Under the pieces are notes generated by a model that did not search any database, was not told where the DNA came from, and worked only from the letters and a program-made list of their open reading frames with translations. Position numbers and translations under genes: made by a program. Positions 54,549 through 64,000 of a stretch of DNA of 64,000 nt are shown here, in pieces. How positions within the stretch are numbered: position 1 is the stretch's first letter; the number at the start of each line of letters is the position of its first letter. Source of the stretch: Simiduia aestuariiviva (GTDB lineage: Bacteria > Pseudomonadota > Gammaproteobacteria > Pseudomonadales > Cellvibrionaceae); the NCBI RefSeq assembly GCF_014192475.1, contig NZ_JACHXZ010000001.1, forward strand, positions 1,209,131 through 1,273,130, in the 5' to 3' direction.

Positions 54549-55706
54549 ATGGTTGAGGTACAGGAAGCCAGTACTGCGCCCGCAAAAGTGAATTTGCTGG
54601 GTCTAACACATTCGAAAATGGAAGCTTTCTTTGAGTCCATTGGCGAAAAGCGCTTCCGTGCCCAACAGGTTTTAAAATGGGTTCATCAGCTGGGTGTGGT
54701 CAACTTTGACGAGATGACCAATATCAGCAAGCCTCTCCGCACCAAACTCGCTGAGGTTGCGGAGATACGCTTTCCCGAGGTGCTGAAACAGCTGGATTCA
54801 GTGGACGGCACCCGAAAATTCTTGATCAAGGTTGACGGTGGCAGCGCCATCGAGACCGTGTTCATTCCCGATGGCGAGCGCGGTACCTTGTGTGTTTCCT
54901 CGCAGATCGGCTGCTCATTGGACTGTAGCTTTTGCGCTACCGGCAAGCAGGGTTTTAACCGCGATTTAAGTGCGGCGGAAATCATTGCTCAGGTATGGAT
55001 TGCCGCCAACTCCTTTGGCCAATTGCGGGTTGGTGGGCCTAGAAAAGTTACCAACGTTGTGCTGATGGGCATGGGCGAGCCACTGTTAAACTTTGACAAT
55101 GTGGTAGATGCCATGCACCTGATGATGCATGACAATTGCTACGGCATCTCGAAGCGCCGGGTCACCTTGAGCACCAGCGGCGTAGTGCCCGCCCTTGACC
55201 GGCTGGGTCAGCATACCGATGCCTGCCTGGCGATTTCGTTGCACGCACCTAACGATGCGCTGCGCAATGAGTTGGTGCCCATCAACAAGAAATACCCCAT
55301 TGCCATGCTGTTAGATTCCGCGCAGCGTTATATTGAAGGGTTGCCAGATACTCACCGTAAAATCACTATCGAGTACACGCTAATCGATCAGGTAAATGAT
55401 CGCCCTGAGCACGCCCACGAATTGGCGGAACTCCTGCGCGATGTGCCGGTCAAAATTAACTTAATTCCGTTTAATCCCTTCAGTCAGTCGGATTATAAGC
55501 GGGTGAGTAATAATGCATTGCGCCGCTTTCAAACAATTTTGATCGAGGCGGGGTATATTGCTACGGTACGCACAACGCGCGGCGATGATATCGATGCGGC
55601 CTGTGGTCAACTCGCGGGCAGCGTAAATGACCTAACCCGTCGAGCGGAACGCTATCGCAATAAAATGGCACAGCAGGAAGAGGCTGTGCGCATCATAGAT
55701 CAGTAA
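54549..55706 (+). CDS. rlmN: Dual-specificity 23S rRNA/tRNA adenine-C2 methyltransferase
   Basis: RlmN methylates C2 of A2503 in 23S rRNA and A37 in tRNAs by a radical SAM mechanism. The 385-residue product binds its 4Fe-4S cluster by Cys122, Cys126 and Cys129 ([12 protein letters not shown]) and has a C-terminal Cys in DAACGQLAG. The ATG at 54549 stands six bases after CAGGTGA; the long frame upstream overlaps ndk. It leads the block pilF-rodZ-ispG-hisS. Confidence 0.97.
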   Translation: MVEVQEASTAPAKVNLLGLTHSKMEAFFESIGEKRFRAQQVLKWVHQLGVVNFDEMTNISKPLRTKLAEVAEIRFPEVLKQLDSVDGTRKFLIKVDGGSAIETVFIPDGERGTLCVSSQIGCSLDCSFCATGKQGFNRDLSAAEIIAQVWIAANSFGQLRVGGPRKVTNVVLMGMGEPLLNFDNVVDAMHLMMHDNCYGISKRRVTLSTSGVVPALDRLGQHTDACLAISLHAPNDALRNELVPINKKYPIAMLLDSAQRYIEGLPDTHRKITIEYTLIDQVNDRPEHAHELAELLRDVPVKINLIPFNPFSQSDYKRVSNNALRRFQTILIEAGYIATVRTTRGDDIDAACGQLAGSVNDLTRRAERYRNKMAQQEEAVRIIDQ

Positions 55707-55726
55707 ACTGAGTGATAAGGGTATCC

Positions 55727-56491
55727 ATGTCTACTATCAAAACCGCTGTGTTATTGGTGATCGTCGCGCTGCTGTCGGGCTGTGTAACGACCATGGAAAA
55801 AGAGCCACCTAAGATTCAGCCCTCGAAAGCGCTGGAAACGCACATCCGCCTTGGCTTGGGTTATATCAGCGAGAGCAATTTGGACTCGGCGCGCTTTCAT
55901 TTGAATAAGGCTGCGCAGATAGAACCACGCGACCCCGGTGTTCTGAACGGCAAGGGACTCTTATTTCAGCTAGAGGGTGAGCCGAAGCTGGCCGAAAAAT
56001 CCTTTAAAGAGGCGCTTCGACAGGATCGAAACTTTACACAAGCGCGTTTGAATTATGCCACTTTCCTCTATAACAAAGAGCGCTACCAAGAGGCGTACGA
56101 AAATTATGAGATCGCGGCTGAAGACCTCAATTATGACCGGCGGGCGATCGCATTGTACGGTGTAGGAATTTCAGCGCAAAAGGTCGGTCGTGAAGATCGC
56201 GCAGTGGCCGCATTTTCGCATTCGGTGTTACTGCAGCGCAATTTGTCCGCGTCGCACTTGGAGCTTGCCGACCACTACCTCAAGCAACAGGATTTTGCTA
56301 AGGCTAAGCAGCACCTGACGCAATTCGAGACCTACAGTCGCCCAAGTGCACGGAGCTTGTGGATTGGGATACAAATTGAACGCATTTTTGGTAACAAGGA
56401 CAAAGAAGCAAGCCAAGTCATGAGTTTAAAAAACATGTTCCCCTATTCAAAGGAGTACTTGGCGTACAAGCAGAGTCAGGGAAGCCGATAG
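55727..56491 (+). CDS. pilF: Type IV pilus biogenesis lipoprotein PilF/PilW
   Basis: PilF is a TPR lipoprotein that helps the secretin PilQ assemble in the outer membrane. The 254-residue product starts MSTIKTAVLLVIVALLSGCV with lipobox LSGC and has about five TPR units (HIRLGLGYISESNLDSARFH, ARLNYATFLYNKERYQEAYE). The ATG at 55727 follows AAGGG; a GTG at 55712 is in frame but earlier. It lies between rlmN and rodZ, the standard place. Confidence 0.93.
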   Translation: MSTIKTAVLLVIVALLSGCVTTMEKEPPKIQPSKALETHIRLGLGYISESNLDSARFHLNKAAQIEPRDPGVLNGKGLLFQLEGEPKLAEKSFKEALRQDRNFTQARLNYATFLYNKERYQEAYENYEIAAEDLNYDRRAIALYGVGISAQKVGREDRAVAAFSHSVLLQRNLSASHLELADHYLKQQDFAKAKQHLTQFETYSRPSARSLWIGIQIERIFGNKDKEASQVMSLKNMFPYSKEYLAYKQSQGSR

Positions 56492-56536
56492 CCCATTGCA
56501 GGGCTAGACAATAATTAACAATGAACGGCCAAAATT

Positions 56537-57478
56537 ATGACTGCTGAAACCAACAATGAAACGCCGGTAGAGGAGTCTGTTGATTTGCTCACGCCGGGTG
56601 GCTTTTTGCAAAAAGAGCGTGAAGAGCAAAAGCTAAACGAGAAAGAGGTGGCAACTAAGCTGCGTATTACGCGGTCGAAATTGGCAGCCCTTGAAACCGA
56701 TAGTTACGACCAATTTCCGGGTGAAACCTTTATCAAAGGGTATCTCCGCGCGTACAGCCGTTTGCTCAAACTGGACGAAGACGCGGTATTGCAGCGGTAT
56801 TTCGATTATGTGTCTGCGCATTCCGAAGTAAGCCAGCTGATTACGCCGTCACGACCTCAAGGCGTAGTGTCTGCAATGGCGGTCGAGCGGATGAAAACTC
56901 CGATCTCTCCACTGGTGTGGATAGGATTTATTGCGCTTTTGGCGATTGTTGTGGTGTGGTTCGCACTGCAAGACTCGGCGAGTACAGCCAATGTGGATGA
57001 GACAGTATCCGTTGCTGAGCAGGTTGGGCAGGCGGTTACAGAAACACAAGTGGAAGGCGCGCTAGATGCAGAGAATCTAGCGACTGAGAGTGCGCAGGCG
57101 GACCCAGTTGTCCAGCCAGATCAAATGGTGGCTGCTGACGATGTCATTCAGCCCAGCGCTCCACAGGCCGTTGAGACGAAGCGTGCTGCATCTGATGTGC
57201 AAGCAGCCGGTGCCCTCGAGTTGCGGGCACCTGATCGGTTGGAGTTGCAGTTTGCCGATGAGTGCTGGGTCGAGATCAGTGACGCCAATGGCGATGTATT
57301 GGCCACCGAATTACAGGCTGCTGGCAGCGCAATAACGCTCCAGGGTAAGGCGCCATTTAACGTCATGTTGGGCAACGTTAAAGCGGCCACATTGGCGCTC
57401 AATGGGCAGTCAGTTGAAGTTACGCCTAAAGGAAATAATCGAGCACTGCGCTTTGTGGTTGGCTCGTCGAACCAATAA
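56537..57478 (+). CDS. rodZ: RodZ-like protein with HTH and DUF4115 domains
   Basis: RodZ links the MreB cytoskeleton to the elongation machinery. The 313-residue product has an N-terminal helix-turn-helix domain (about 24-90, LRITRSKLAALETDSYDQF), a membrane segment (about 124-141, PLVWIGFIALLAIVVVWF) and a C-terminal periplasmic DUF4115 domain (about 225-310, LELRAPDRLELQFADECWVE). It is placed between pilF and ispG as in relatives. Confidence 0.9.
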   Translation: MTAETNNETPVEESVDLLTPGGFLQKEREEQKLNEKEVATKLRITRSKLAALETDSYDQFPGETFIKGYLRAYSRLLKLDEDAVLQRYFDYVSAHSEVSQLITPSRPQGVVSAMAVERMKTPISPLVWIGFIALLAIVVVWFALQDSASTANVDETVSVAEQVGQAVTETQVEGALDAENLATESAQADPVVQPDQMVAADDVIQPSAPQAVETKRAASDVQAAGALELRAPDRLELQFADECWVEISDANGDVLATELQAAGSAITLQGKAPFNVMLGNVKAATLALNGQSVEVTPKGNNRALRFVVGSSNQ

Positions 57479-57491
57479 TTGAGTATTCACG

Positions 57492-58604
57492 ATGCATTTT
57501 GAATCGCCCATTAAACGTCGGAAGTCGCGCCAGATTATGGTGGGCAATGTGCCCGTGGGTGGCGATGCACCAATTTCGGTGCAAAGTATGACCAATACCG
57601 AGACCACCGATGTGGCCGCTACCGTTGGCCAAATTCAGCGTTTGGCCAATGCCGGTGCAGACATCGTTCGAGTCTCCGTTCCCAGTATGGAGGCGGCAGA
57701 AGCCTTCGGTTTGATTCGCAAGCAGTCCCCTGTGCCGCTGGTGGCCGATATTCATTTTGACTATCGCATTGCCTTGCGTGTAGCAGACCTAGGCGTGGAT
57801 TGTCTGCGCATCAATCCGGGCAATATCGGCCGTGAAAAACGTGTTGAAGCGGTGATATCTAAAGCCAAAGATTTGGGGATTCCCATACGCATTGGTGTCA
57901 ACGCCGGCTCATTGGAAAAAGACTTACAAAAGAAATACGGCGAACCTACACCCGACGCGTTAGTAGAATCTGCGATGCGACACGTGGACTTTCTCGATCG
58001 CTATAACTACCCAGATTTCAAGGTGAGCGTTAAAGCGTCTGATGTTTTTATGGCGGTCGCCGCCTATCGGAAACTCGCCACGAAAATTGAGCAGCCCCTG
58101 CATCTGGGTATTACAGAAGCCGGTGGATTGCGCTCTGGCACGGTGAAATCGTCCATTGGTCTTGGCATGCTTTTGATGGATGGCATAGGCGACACGATTC
58201 GGGTATCGCTGGCTGCTGATCCAGTTGAAGAAGTGAAGGTCGGCTGGGATATGTTAAAGAGCCTGAAGCTGCGTGCCAAAGGTATTAATTTTATTGCGTG
58301 CCCCAGTTGCTCTCGTCAAAATTTTGATGTGATCAAAACTATGAATGAACTGGAGATGCGCTTAGAAGACATCACGGTTCCTCTTGATGTTGCAGTGATT
58401 GGATGTGTGGTTAATGGACCCGGTGAGGCTAAAGAAGCTGATTTAGGCTTGGCTGGGGGCACACCTAATAATTTGGTATACGTGGATGGACAGCCCAGTA
58501 CTAAATTAAAAGCGGAAAATCTTGTTGAAGAGTTGGAAGCGTTAATACGCGCCAAGGCCGCTGCCAAAGCAAAAGCAGAAGAATCCATTATTGCTAAGGC
58601 GTAG
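57492..58604 (+). CDS. ispG: 4-hydroxy-3-methylbut-2-enyl diphosphate synthase
   Basis: IspG reductively opens the cyclic diphosphate made by IspF, using a 4Fe-4S cluster. The 370-residue product has [34 protein letters not shown] and cluster cysteines in [11 protein letters not shown] and [10 protein letters not shown]. The C-terminus is Ala/Lys rich. It follows rodZ after 13 bases and precedes hisS, the usual order. Confidence 0.97.
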   Translation: MHFESPIKRRKSRQIMVGNVPVGGDAPISVQSMTNTETTDVAATVGQIQRLANAGADIVRVSVPSMEAAEAFGLIRKQSPVPLVADIHFDYRIALRVADLGVDCLRINPGNIGREKRVEAVISKAKDLGIPIRIGVNAGSLEKDLQKKYGEPTPDALVESAMRHVDFLDRYNYPDFKVSVKASDVFMAVAAYRKLATKIEQPLHLGITEAGGLRSGTVKSSIGLGMLLMDGIGDTIRVSLAADPVEEVKVGWDMLKSLKLRAKGINFIACPSCSRQNFDVIKTMNELEMRLEDITVPLDVAVIGCVVNGPGEAKEADLGLAGGTPNNLVYVDGQPSTKLKAENLVEELEALIRAKAAAKAKAEESIIAKA

Positions 58605-58636
58605 TGGTCGAATTTTAGATTTGAGTGGATGTTAAC

Positions 58637-59905
58637 GTGAAGAAAATTCAAGCCATTCGTGGCATGAACGATTTACTGCCAAGCCAGTCAGGCCGTTGGC
58701 AGTACCTTGAAGGGGTTGTGTCCGATGTGTTGCGGCGCTATCACTATCAGGAAATTCGCTTTCCGATCTTAGAGCAAACGGAGCTGTTTAAACGCTCCAT
58801 TGGCGAAGTTACTGATATTGTCGAAAAAGAAATGTACACATTTCTCGATCGCAATGACGAAAGCGTAACCCTGCGCCCAGAGGGAACCGCGTGTTGCGTT
58901 CGCGCCTGTGAAGAGAATGGCTTGCTCTACAATCAAGTGCAGAAACTCTGGTATATGGGCCCGATGTTCCGCTACGAAAAGCCGCAGAAAGGTCGCCTGC
59001 GCCAATTCCACCAAATTGGTGTCGAGGCGTTTGGTATGGCTACACCGGATGTGGATGCAGAGTTACTTATCCTATCTGCCCGCTTATGGCGCGAATTGGG
59101 TGTTGCAGATGCGGTGACGCTGCAGTTAAACAGCCTCGGCGTGCCTGAGTCTCGGGCCAAGTATCGCGAGGCGCTGGTGGACTATCTGTCCGCGCACCGT
59201 GAAAATTTAGATGAGGATAGCCAGCGTCGGTTGGAGACTAACCCGTTGCGGGTACTGGATAGTAAAGATCCCGCCACGCAGGCGCTACTGGTTGATGCAC
59301 CGCGCTTGGGCGATTTTTTAGACGATGAATCCAAAGATCACTTTGCCCAGGTGTGTTCACTGCTCGATGCGGCGGGGGTGAACTACCAAGTTAACGAGCG
59401 TCTGGTGCGGGGTTTAGACTACTACACCAAAACCGTATTTGAGTGGGTTACCGACAAGCTTGGCGCCCAAGGTACAGTATGCGCAGGCGGCCGCTACGAT
59501 GGTTTGGTGGAACAATTGGGCGGTCGTAGTACGCCCGCCGTTGGTTTCGCTATGGGCATAGAGCGCTTAGTTTTGTTGCTTGAGGCACTGGAATGTGTGC
59601 CAGAGGCTGCCACGCAGCGGCCAGACGTGTATATTGTCGCCGTCGGCGATGTGGCTGCTGCCGGTTTGGCCTTGGCGGAAAGCCTACGTGATGCATTGCC
59701 CTATTTGGCTGTTCAAACCCATTGCGGGGGTGGTAGCTTCAAAAGCCAAATGAAGAAGGCCGACAAGAGTGAGGCTGCTATCGCATTGATTCTGGGTGAA
59801 GATGAGGTAAAAGCAGGGCAGGTTACGGTCAAGTTCTTGCGGGAACAGGCGGATCAGCAAATGCTGCAACACGGCGCCCTTATTGAGTTATTGAAAACAC
59901 TTTAA
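58637..59905 (+). CDS. hisS: Histidyl-tRNA synthetase
   Basis: HisS charges tRNA-His. The 422-residue class II enzyme has RGMNDLLP near the N-terminus, motif 2 ([21 protein letters not shown]), the His-specific [14 protein letters not shown] and [15 protein letters not shown], and a C-terminal anticodon-binding domain. I chose the GTG at 58637 (MKKIQAIRG); an in-frame GTG at 58625 is possible. Confidence 0.96.
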   Translation: MKKIQAIRGMNDLLPSQSGRWQYLEGVVSDVLRRYHYQEIRFPILEQTELFKRSIGEVTDIVEKEMYTFLDRNDESVTLRPEGTACCVRACEENGLLYNQVQKLWYMGPMFRYEKPQKGRLRQFHQIGVEAFGMATPDVDAELLILSARLWRELGVADAVTLQLNSLGVPESRAKYREALVDYLSAHRENLDEDSQRRLETNPLRVLDSKDPATQALLVDAPRLGDFLDDESKDHFAQVCSLLDAAGVNYQVNERLVRGLDYYTKTVFEWVTDKLGAQGTVCAGGRYDGLVEQLGGRSTPAVGFAMGIERLVLLLEALECVPEAATQRPDVYIVAVGDVAAAGLALAESLRDALPYLAVQTHCGGGSFKSQMKKADKSEAAIALILGEDEVKAGQVTVKFLREQADQQMLQHGALIELLKTL

Positions 59906-59955
59906 TCAGCGCAAGCTGAATAGAAAATAAAGAAGACTGTCTGGAGATTGAAACA

Positions 59956-60633
59956 GTGTCTGCGCATTTAACTGAAGAAGAACAACTCGAAGCTCTCAAG
60001 CGTTGGTGGGCTGAAAATGGAAAATCCTTGATCGTTGCTGCTATTTTGGGCGTCGGTGGCTATATGGGTTTCAACGCATGGCAGGACGACCGCCAGGCGA
60101 GTGCAGAAATGGCTTCCAGTAAATTTGAAGACATTACTGAGTTAATGTCCAAACAAGAGCAGTTGTCTGAAGCAGATACAGCGACTGTGGCGCATTTGGC
60201 CAAGGGCCTAAAAGCGGACCACGGTGATACGTTATACGGTGTGAATGCCGCTATGCTACTGGCCAAGCAGGCGGTAGAGGCCGGCGAGTTGGCTAGTGCA
60301 GAAGCAGAGCTGCGCTGGGCCCTTGAGCAAAGTGGTTCAGACAATGTCTCGCATTTGGTGCGCGTACGCTTGGCTCGGGTGCTAGTGGCGCAGGGCAAGG
60401 CGGAAGAAGCCCTGACGCTGGTAGCCATCGAAGACCAAGGTGCCTTTAGCTCCCTGTACGCGGAAGTAAAAGGTGACGCGTATGTCGCCAAAAAGGATAA
60501 CGCCAAGGCTGCGGAGGCCTATCAGGCCGCGTTGGCGGGCCTAAGCGGGAATGATATGGCGCGCGCAGGTCAAATCCGAATGAAATTGAACAGTGTCCAG
60601 CCGGCGGCTGCCACCGAAGAAAAGGGTGCCTAA
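59956..60633 (+). CDS. yfgM: YfgM-family membrane-anchored TPR protein
   Basis: YfgM associates with the SecYEG translocon and periplasmic chaperones. The 225-residue product has a cytosolic start with EEEQLEALKRWWAENGK, one membrane segment (about 25-41) and a TPR periplasmic part. Start is GTG at 59956 with GGAG nine bases upstream. It is followed directly by bamB, with the stop of one touching the ATG of the next (TAATG). Confidence 0.9.
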   Translation: MSAHLTEEEQLEALKRWWAENGKSLIVAAILGVGGYMGFNAWQDDRQASAEMASSKFEDITELMSKQEQLSEADTATVAHLAKGLKADHGDTLYGVNAAMLLAKQAVEAGELASAEAELRWALEQSGSDNVSHLVRVRLARVLVAQGKAEEALTLVAIEDQGAFSSLYAEVKGDAYVAKKDNAKAAEAYQAALAGLSGNDMARAGQIRMKLNSVQPAAATEEKGA

Positions 60634-61772
60634 TGAAGCACGTATGGGCGTTGTTGGCGGTTTTGATGTTGGGTGCTTGTGCGTCTACAGATGACATCGA
60701 TATCGAGCCAAAAGAACTACAAGATTTTGCCGCTAAAGTAAAAATCAAAGAAGTGTGGTCGCGCGGCATCGGCGCGGGACAGGATGATCGCTACACTCGG
60801 CTGGTGCCCGCATTGAGCGGCGACACCTTGTATGCAACGGATATAGAGGGTGAAGTGTATGCCCTAGATAAACGTAGCGGAAAAGTCCGCTGGACGGTTG
60901 AGCTGGACGAGGCTATTAGTGCAGGTGTTGGTTTGTCGTCTGATGCGCTTTTACTTGGTAGCTATAAGGGTGAAGTGATCGCACTAAACAAAGTTGATGG
61001 TCGCGAAATGTGGCGAGTCCAACTTTCAAGTGAAGTATTGTCTGAGCCTGCTGCCTCAGCGGGCATAGTTGTCGCGACCACCAATGACGGCAAGCTTTAT
61101 GGCATCGATGCAACTTCAGGCTCCATTAAATGGATGTTTGAAAGTGTCCAGCCGATACTGACGCTGCGAGGTACAAGTGCCCCTGTTGTTAAAGGCGACG
61201 TAGTGTATGCCGGCTTTGACAACGGTAAAGTCTACGCCTTCGAAATTGAAACTGGATTGATTCAGTGGGAACAACGCGTCGCTATCCCGAAGGGGAAGTC
61301 TGAACTAGAGCGCATTGTTGACATTGATGGCACGCCATTGTTGGCGGGTGAAATATTACTCGCTGTTAGTTATCAGGGTCGATTGGTAGCTTTCTCGAGC
61401 GCCACGGGTCGCCCTTTGTGGGCTGAAGAGGCTAGCTCCGTGCAGGGTCCCGCAGCTGATTACGGGCAAGTTTATATTGCCGGAGCTGCTGATAAGGTGC
61501 AGGCGATGTCTCTGGCTAACGGGGTTAGTTTGTGGGTAAACACTGACTTGTTGCGTCGCAAACTCTCGCCACCAGCCGCGTGGGGAGACTTCGTCGCCGT
61601 GGCCGATTTTGAAGGTTATCTACATTTGCTAACTCGTGAGTCCGGCGCAATGGCGGCTCGGACAAAGGTTGATGGCGACGGTGTGCGCGCGCGCATGCTC
61701 GTGGATGGGGATACCCTGTTTGTATTAGGTAGTGGCGGTGAGCTCAGTGCGCTTCAATTAAAGCCGCTCTAA
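60633..61772 (+). CDS. bamB: Outer-membrane assembly lipoprotein BamB
   Basis: BamB is the beta-propeller lipoprotein of the BAM complex. The 379-residue product starts MKHVWALLAVLMLGACAS (lipobox LGAC) and shows repeated blades with YALDKRSGKVRWTVELD, IALNKVDGREMWRVQ and YGIDATSGSIKW. Location between yfgM and der is standard. A strong hairpin follows. Confidence 0.96.
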   Translation: MKHVWALLAVLMLGACASTDDIDIEPKELQDFAAKVKIKEVWSRGIGAGQDDRYTRLVPALSGDTLYATDIEGEVYALDKRSGKVRWTVELDEAISAGVGLSSDALLLGSYKGEVIALNKVDGREMWRVQLSSEVLSEPAASAGIVVATTNDGKLYGIDATSGSIKWMFESVQPILTLRGTSAPVVKGDVVYAGFDNGKVYAFEIETGLIQWEQRVAIPKGKSELERIVDIDGTPLLAGEILLAVSYQGRLVAFSSATGRPLWAEEASSVQGPAADYGQVYIAGAADKVQAMSLANGVSLWVNTDLLRRKLSPPAAWGDFVAVADFEGYLHLLTRESGAMAARTKVDGDGVRARMLVDGDTLFVLGSGGELSALQLKPL

Positions 61773-61797
61773 CTTCTCCGCAATAACTGCTATTTTT

Positions 61798-61831
61798 AAA
61801 AGGCCAGAAGGGTGCAGACCCTTCTGGCCTT
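61798..61831 (+). terminator. Strong hairpin between bamB and der
   Basis: AAGGCCAGAAGGGT pairs perfectly with ACCCTTCTGGCCTT around a GCAG loop. No T-run follows on the plus strand (CACGTTG), so it may be an attenuator, an RNA-stabilising hairpin or a weak terminator. Confidence 0.6.
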
Positions 61832-61856
61832 CACGTTGTTTATGAGTGCAAAGCAC

Positions 61857-63410
61857 ATGATTCCTGTTATAGCCCTAGTAGGGCGCCCAAATGTGGGCAA
61901 ATCCACACTGTTCAATTGCTTGACGCGATCACGCGACGCCTTGGTTGCCGATTATGCGGGTTTGACCCGCGATCGGAAGTATGGCGAAGGCGAACTCTTG
62001 GGCCGCAAATTTATGGTCATCGACACGGGCGGTATTAGTGGCGAAGAAGAGGGCATAGACAGCGTTATGGCAGGACAGTCGCTGCAGGCCATTGAAGAGG
62101 CTGATGCAGTCATGTTTTTGGTGGACTGCAAGGCAGGCTTAACACCCGCTGATGAAATGATCGCTAACCACCTGCGTATGCGCAGTAAACCCACTTTTGT
62201 GGTGGCAAATAAGGTGGACGGCACAAACCCGGATATTGCCCTGGCGCCGTTCTACGAAATGGGCATGGGCGAGATTTTTCCGACCACCGCAACGCACCGA
62301 AAGGGTGTGCGATCGCTGATGGAAATCGTGCTCGAACGATTCCCAGAAACGGAAGCTGAGCTTGAGGATAAGCCTCGTGGGATCAAGATAGCGGTAGTGG
62401 GTAGGCCCAATGTGGGTAAATCCACCTTGGTCAACCGATTGCTGGGAGAAGATCGTGTAGTGGTGTTTGACTTGCCGGGCACAACGCGCGATAGCATCTA
62501 TATCAATTACGAGCGCCACGGCGCTAACTACACGTTGATCGACACTGCGGGCATCCGGCGTCGAAAGAGCGTAAAGGAAACGGTCGAAAAATTTTCCATA
62601 GTTAAAACCTTGCAAGCTATTGAAGACGCCAATGTGGTGGTCTTAATGGCCGACGCCAGTGAGGGTATTGTTGAGCAAGATTTGCATCTCATGGGGCACA
62701 CCATTGATGCCGGTCGAGCGCTGGTGATTGCCCTTAACAAATGGGATGGATTGGAAGAAAGTCACAAAACATACGTGAAAAGCGAACTCGAGCGCCGTCT
62801 TCGTTTTATTGATTTTGCCGACATTCACTTTATTTCCGCGAAGCACGGTACTGGCGTTGGGCACCTCTACGAGTCCATCGAGAAGGCTTATCAGGCGGCC
62901 ACTGAGAAATTTTCTACCAACTTTTTGACGCGACTATTGCAGGATGCAGTGCGCGAGCACCAACCGCCGATTGTACGCGGCCATCGAATAAAACTTCGCT
63001 ATGCGCATCCAGGTGGACACAATCCTCCGATCATCGTTATTCATGGCAACCAGACCGGTGAGCTGCCTGCTGCGTATGTGCGCTACTTAGAGAAAATGTA
63101 TCGCCGCGCGCTGGAATTGCACGGCACCCCAATTCGATTGGAGTTTAAGTCAAGCGAAAACCCATTCGAGGACAAGGCAAAACCTGCCACTCGACGTCGC
63201 GACGGCAAGGTTCAAACTGGCAAGCGACCGCAGGGCGAGCACCGCAAGGCGTACCAAGCGCGCAAAGGGAATGCTGCTAAGCCTAAGCCAAGCGTCAAAT
63301 CGGTGACGCCAAAAACGACCGAAAAGGCATCGAATGCTAAAAAGCCGACGGCGTCGCAGCGCACACGGCCGACCCACAGAACCAAACCTAGCGGTGGCAA
63401 AAAGGTGTAG
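61857..63410 (+). CDS. der: Ribosome assembly GTPase Der (EngA)
   Basis: Der is a double GTPase needed for 50S subunit maturation. From the ATG at 61857 ([17 protein letters not shown]) the product has 517 residues: G domain 1 with DTGGI and NKVDG, G domain 2 ([31 protein letters not shown]), a KH-like domain, and a basic Lys/Arg/Pro/Thr-rich tail of about 70 residues. An ATG at 61842 is possible. Neither start has a strong Shine-Dalgarno site. The tail is longer than in E. coli Der. Confidence 0.95.
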   Translation: MIPVIALVGRPNVGKSTLFNCLTRSRDALVADYAGLTRDRKYGEGELLGRKFMVIDTGGISGEEEGIDSVMAGQSLQAIEEADAVMFLVDCKAGLTPADEMIANHLRMRSKPTFVVANKVDGTNPDIALAPFYEMGMGEIFPTTATHRKGVRSLMEIVLERFPETEAELEDKPRGIKIAVVGRPNVGKSTLVNRLLGEDRVVVFDLPGTTRDSIYINYERHGANYTLIDTAGIRRRKSVKETVEKFSIVKTLQAIEDANVVVLMADASEGIVEQDLHLMGHTIDAGRALVIALNKWDGLEESHKTYVKSELERRLRFIDFADIHFISAKHGTGVGHLYESIEKAYQAATEKFSTNFLTRLLQDAVREHQPPIVRGHRIKLRYAHPGGHNPPIIVIHGNQTGELPAAYVRYLEKMYRRALELHGTPIRLEFKSSENPFEDKAKPATRRRDGKVQTGKRPQGEHRKAYQARKGNAAKPKPSVKSVTPKTTEKASNAKKPTASQRTRPTHRTKPSGGKKV

Positions 63411-63434
63411 TTGATATATCACCCATTCTGCTCG

Positions 63435-63462
63435 AAAAACACCCGCCCGTGCGGGTGTTTTT
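63435..63462 (+). terminator. Terminator after der
   Basis: AAAAACACCCGC pairs with GCGGGTGTTTTT around CCGT. It separates der from the rrn promoters. Confidence 0.93.
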
Positions 63463-63474
63463 GTTGGTCGGCAA

Positions 63475-63530
63475 GAACTTTTTAAAAAAGTTAAAAAAGG
63501 GCTTGCCAAGTGAGTTGGGATGCGTAGAAT
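63475..63530 (+). promoter_or_regulatory. rrn promoter P1 with UP-like element
   Basis: An A/T-rich stretch (63475-63498) precedes TTGCCA (63503-63508), a 16-base spacer and TAGAAT (63525-63530), followed by a GCGC discriminator. Confidence 0.85.
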
Positions 63531-63535
63531 GCGCG

Positions 63536-63577
63536 CCTCTCCAACGGGAACACAGTGTGTTCGAGACGGCGGAGAGG
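63536..63577 (+). other. Stem-loop in the P1 part of the rrn leader
   Basis: CCTCTCC (63536-63542) pairs with GGAGAGG (63571-63577), with an inner AACAC/GTGTT stem. It would form only in P1 transcripts. Confidence 0.45.
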
Positions 63578-63671
63578 GGGTTTGAAGTTCAGGTTGTTGG
63601 CATCGCTAAGTGCCTGATTTCCAAAGTCCCGTCGGTTGATTGCTGATTTGAACGAAGTTTGAAGAAAGTGA

Positions 63672-63699
63672 TTGACAGGCAAAGCGAGATGCGTAAAAT
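63672..63699 (+). promoter_or_regulatory. rrn promoter P2
   Basis: TTGACA (63672-63677), 16-base spacer, TAAAAT (63694-63699) and a GCGC discriminator. The core GATGCGTAAAATGCGC differs from P1 by one base. Confidence 0.85.
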
Positions 63700-63736
63700 G
63701 CGCATCCCACGGTTGAGGCCCAGAGCGCCTAGCCGA

Positions 63737-63747
63737 GATCTTTAACA
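63737..63747 (+). promoter_or_regulatory. boxA-like antitermination motif
   Basis: GATCTTTAACA resembles rrn boxA. It stands in the leader before GAATCAAGCAAT, as in other gammaproteobacterial rrn operons. Confidence 0.6.
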
Positions 63748-63916
63748 GCTGAATCAAGCAATGCGTGTGGGCACTTGCGGATAGGTCGGTACAGCTTCTT
63801 CGGAAGCAAAAGATTTATCAGAAGCAAGTGACTCATCAATTCATTACGTGAATGTAAGTTAATACGTTTTCTGACCAAGATTTAGATATCCAGATGTATC
63901 GGATGTCGAAAGATTT

Positions 63917-64000
63917 AAACTGAAGAGTTTGATCATGGCTCAGATTGAACGCTGGCGGCAGGCCTAACACATGCAAGTCGAGCGGTAACAGATCTAGCTT
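63917..64000 (+). rRNA. rrs: 16S ribosomal RNA, 5' end (cut by window edge)
   Basis: AAACTGAAGAGTTTGATC starts the mature 16S sequence and is followed by the universal ATGGCTCAGATTGAACGCTG stretch and GCCTAACACATGCAAGTCG. Only about 84 bases are in the window. SuhB, encoded at 44 kb, is an rrn antitermination factor in E. coli. Confidence 0.98.

Overview
This window looks like a chromosomal segment of a free-living, probably marine gammaproteobacterium, possibly Cellvibrionales-like (inference from gene order and protein character; no search was run). The conserved order tilS-pyrG-kdsA-eno-ftsB-ispD-ispF-truD-pcm-nlpD-rpoS, the queA-tgt-secD-secF block, and the rlmN-pilF-rodZ-ispG-hisS-yfgM-bamB-der block are hallmarks of that class. 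The left edge cuts an M14 carboxypeptidase gene. The right edge cuts the 5' end of a 16S rRNA gene.

Region by region: 1-10.3 kb holds peptidases (M14, PepD, a prolyl-oligopeptidase-like S9 enzyme), a membrane Ser/Thr kinase with a coiled-coil lipoprotein, and a PMT-type glycosyltransferase. 10.3-22.2 kb is the tilS-to-rpoS block; surE is missing from its usual place and a DUF368 (PopT-like) membrane protein lies between pcm and nlpD. 22.3-28 kb holds RNase II, a TetR regulator, and a divergent pair encoding a dienoyl-CoA isomerase and 2,4-dienoyl-CoA reductase for unsaturated fatty acid breakdown. 28-36.4 kb is more accessory: a YdiJ-type flavin/Fe-S dehydrogenase, a Tat-exported VanY-like peptidase behind a structured leader, a small zinc-ribbon protein, an RDD protein with a cyclase-FHA protein, thiol peroxidase and a diguanylate cyclase. 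36.6-42 kb holds tRNA-Leu(CAA), queA, tgt, secD and secF, with no yajC. 42-45 kb holds a hybrid PAS histidine kinase and suhB.

45.2-53.9 kb holds trmJ and then one Fe-S assembly operon, iscR-iscS-sufB-sufC-sufD-sufS-sufA-sufT-sufE. An almost perfect type 1 IscR box lies over its promoter. The operon combines ISC-type control and an IscS-type desulfurase with a SUF scaffold; iscU, hscA, hscB and fdx are not present. 54-63.4 kb holds ndk and the rlmN-to-der block. 63.4-64 kb is an rrn leader with two strong tandem promoters, an A/T-rich UP-like element, a boxA-like motif and the start of 16S rRNA.

Most of the window is housekeeping, and I found no CRISPR array, insertion sequence, prophage or defence island. 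The most interesting signals are the IscR/SUF hybrid operon, the shared -35/operator palindrome and apparently leaderless tetR of the dienoyl-CoA module, the cyclase-FHA protein lacking its expected transition-state arginine, the structured leader before the VanY-like gene, and the yajC and surE losses from otherwise conserved loci.
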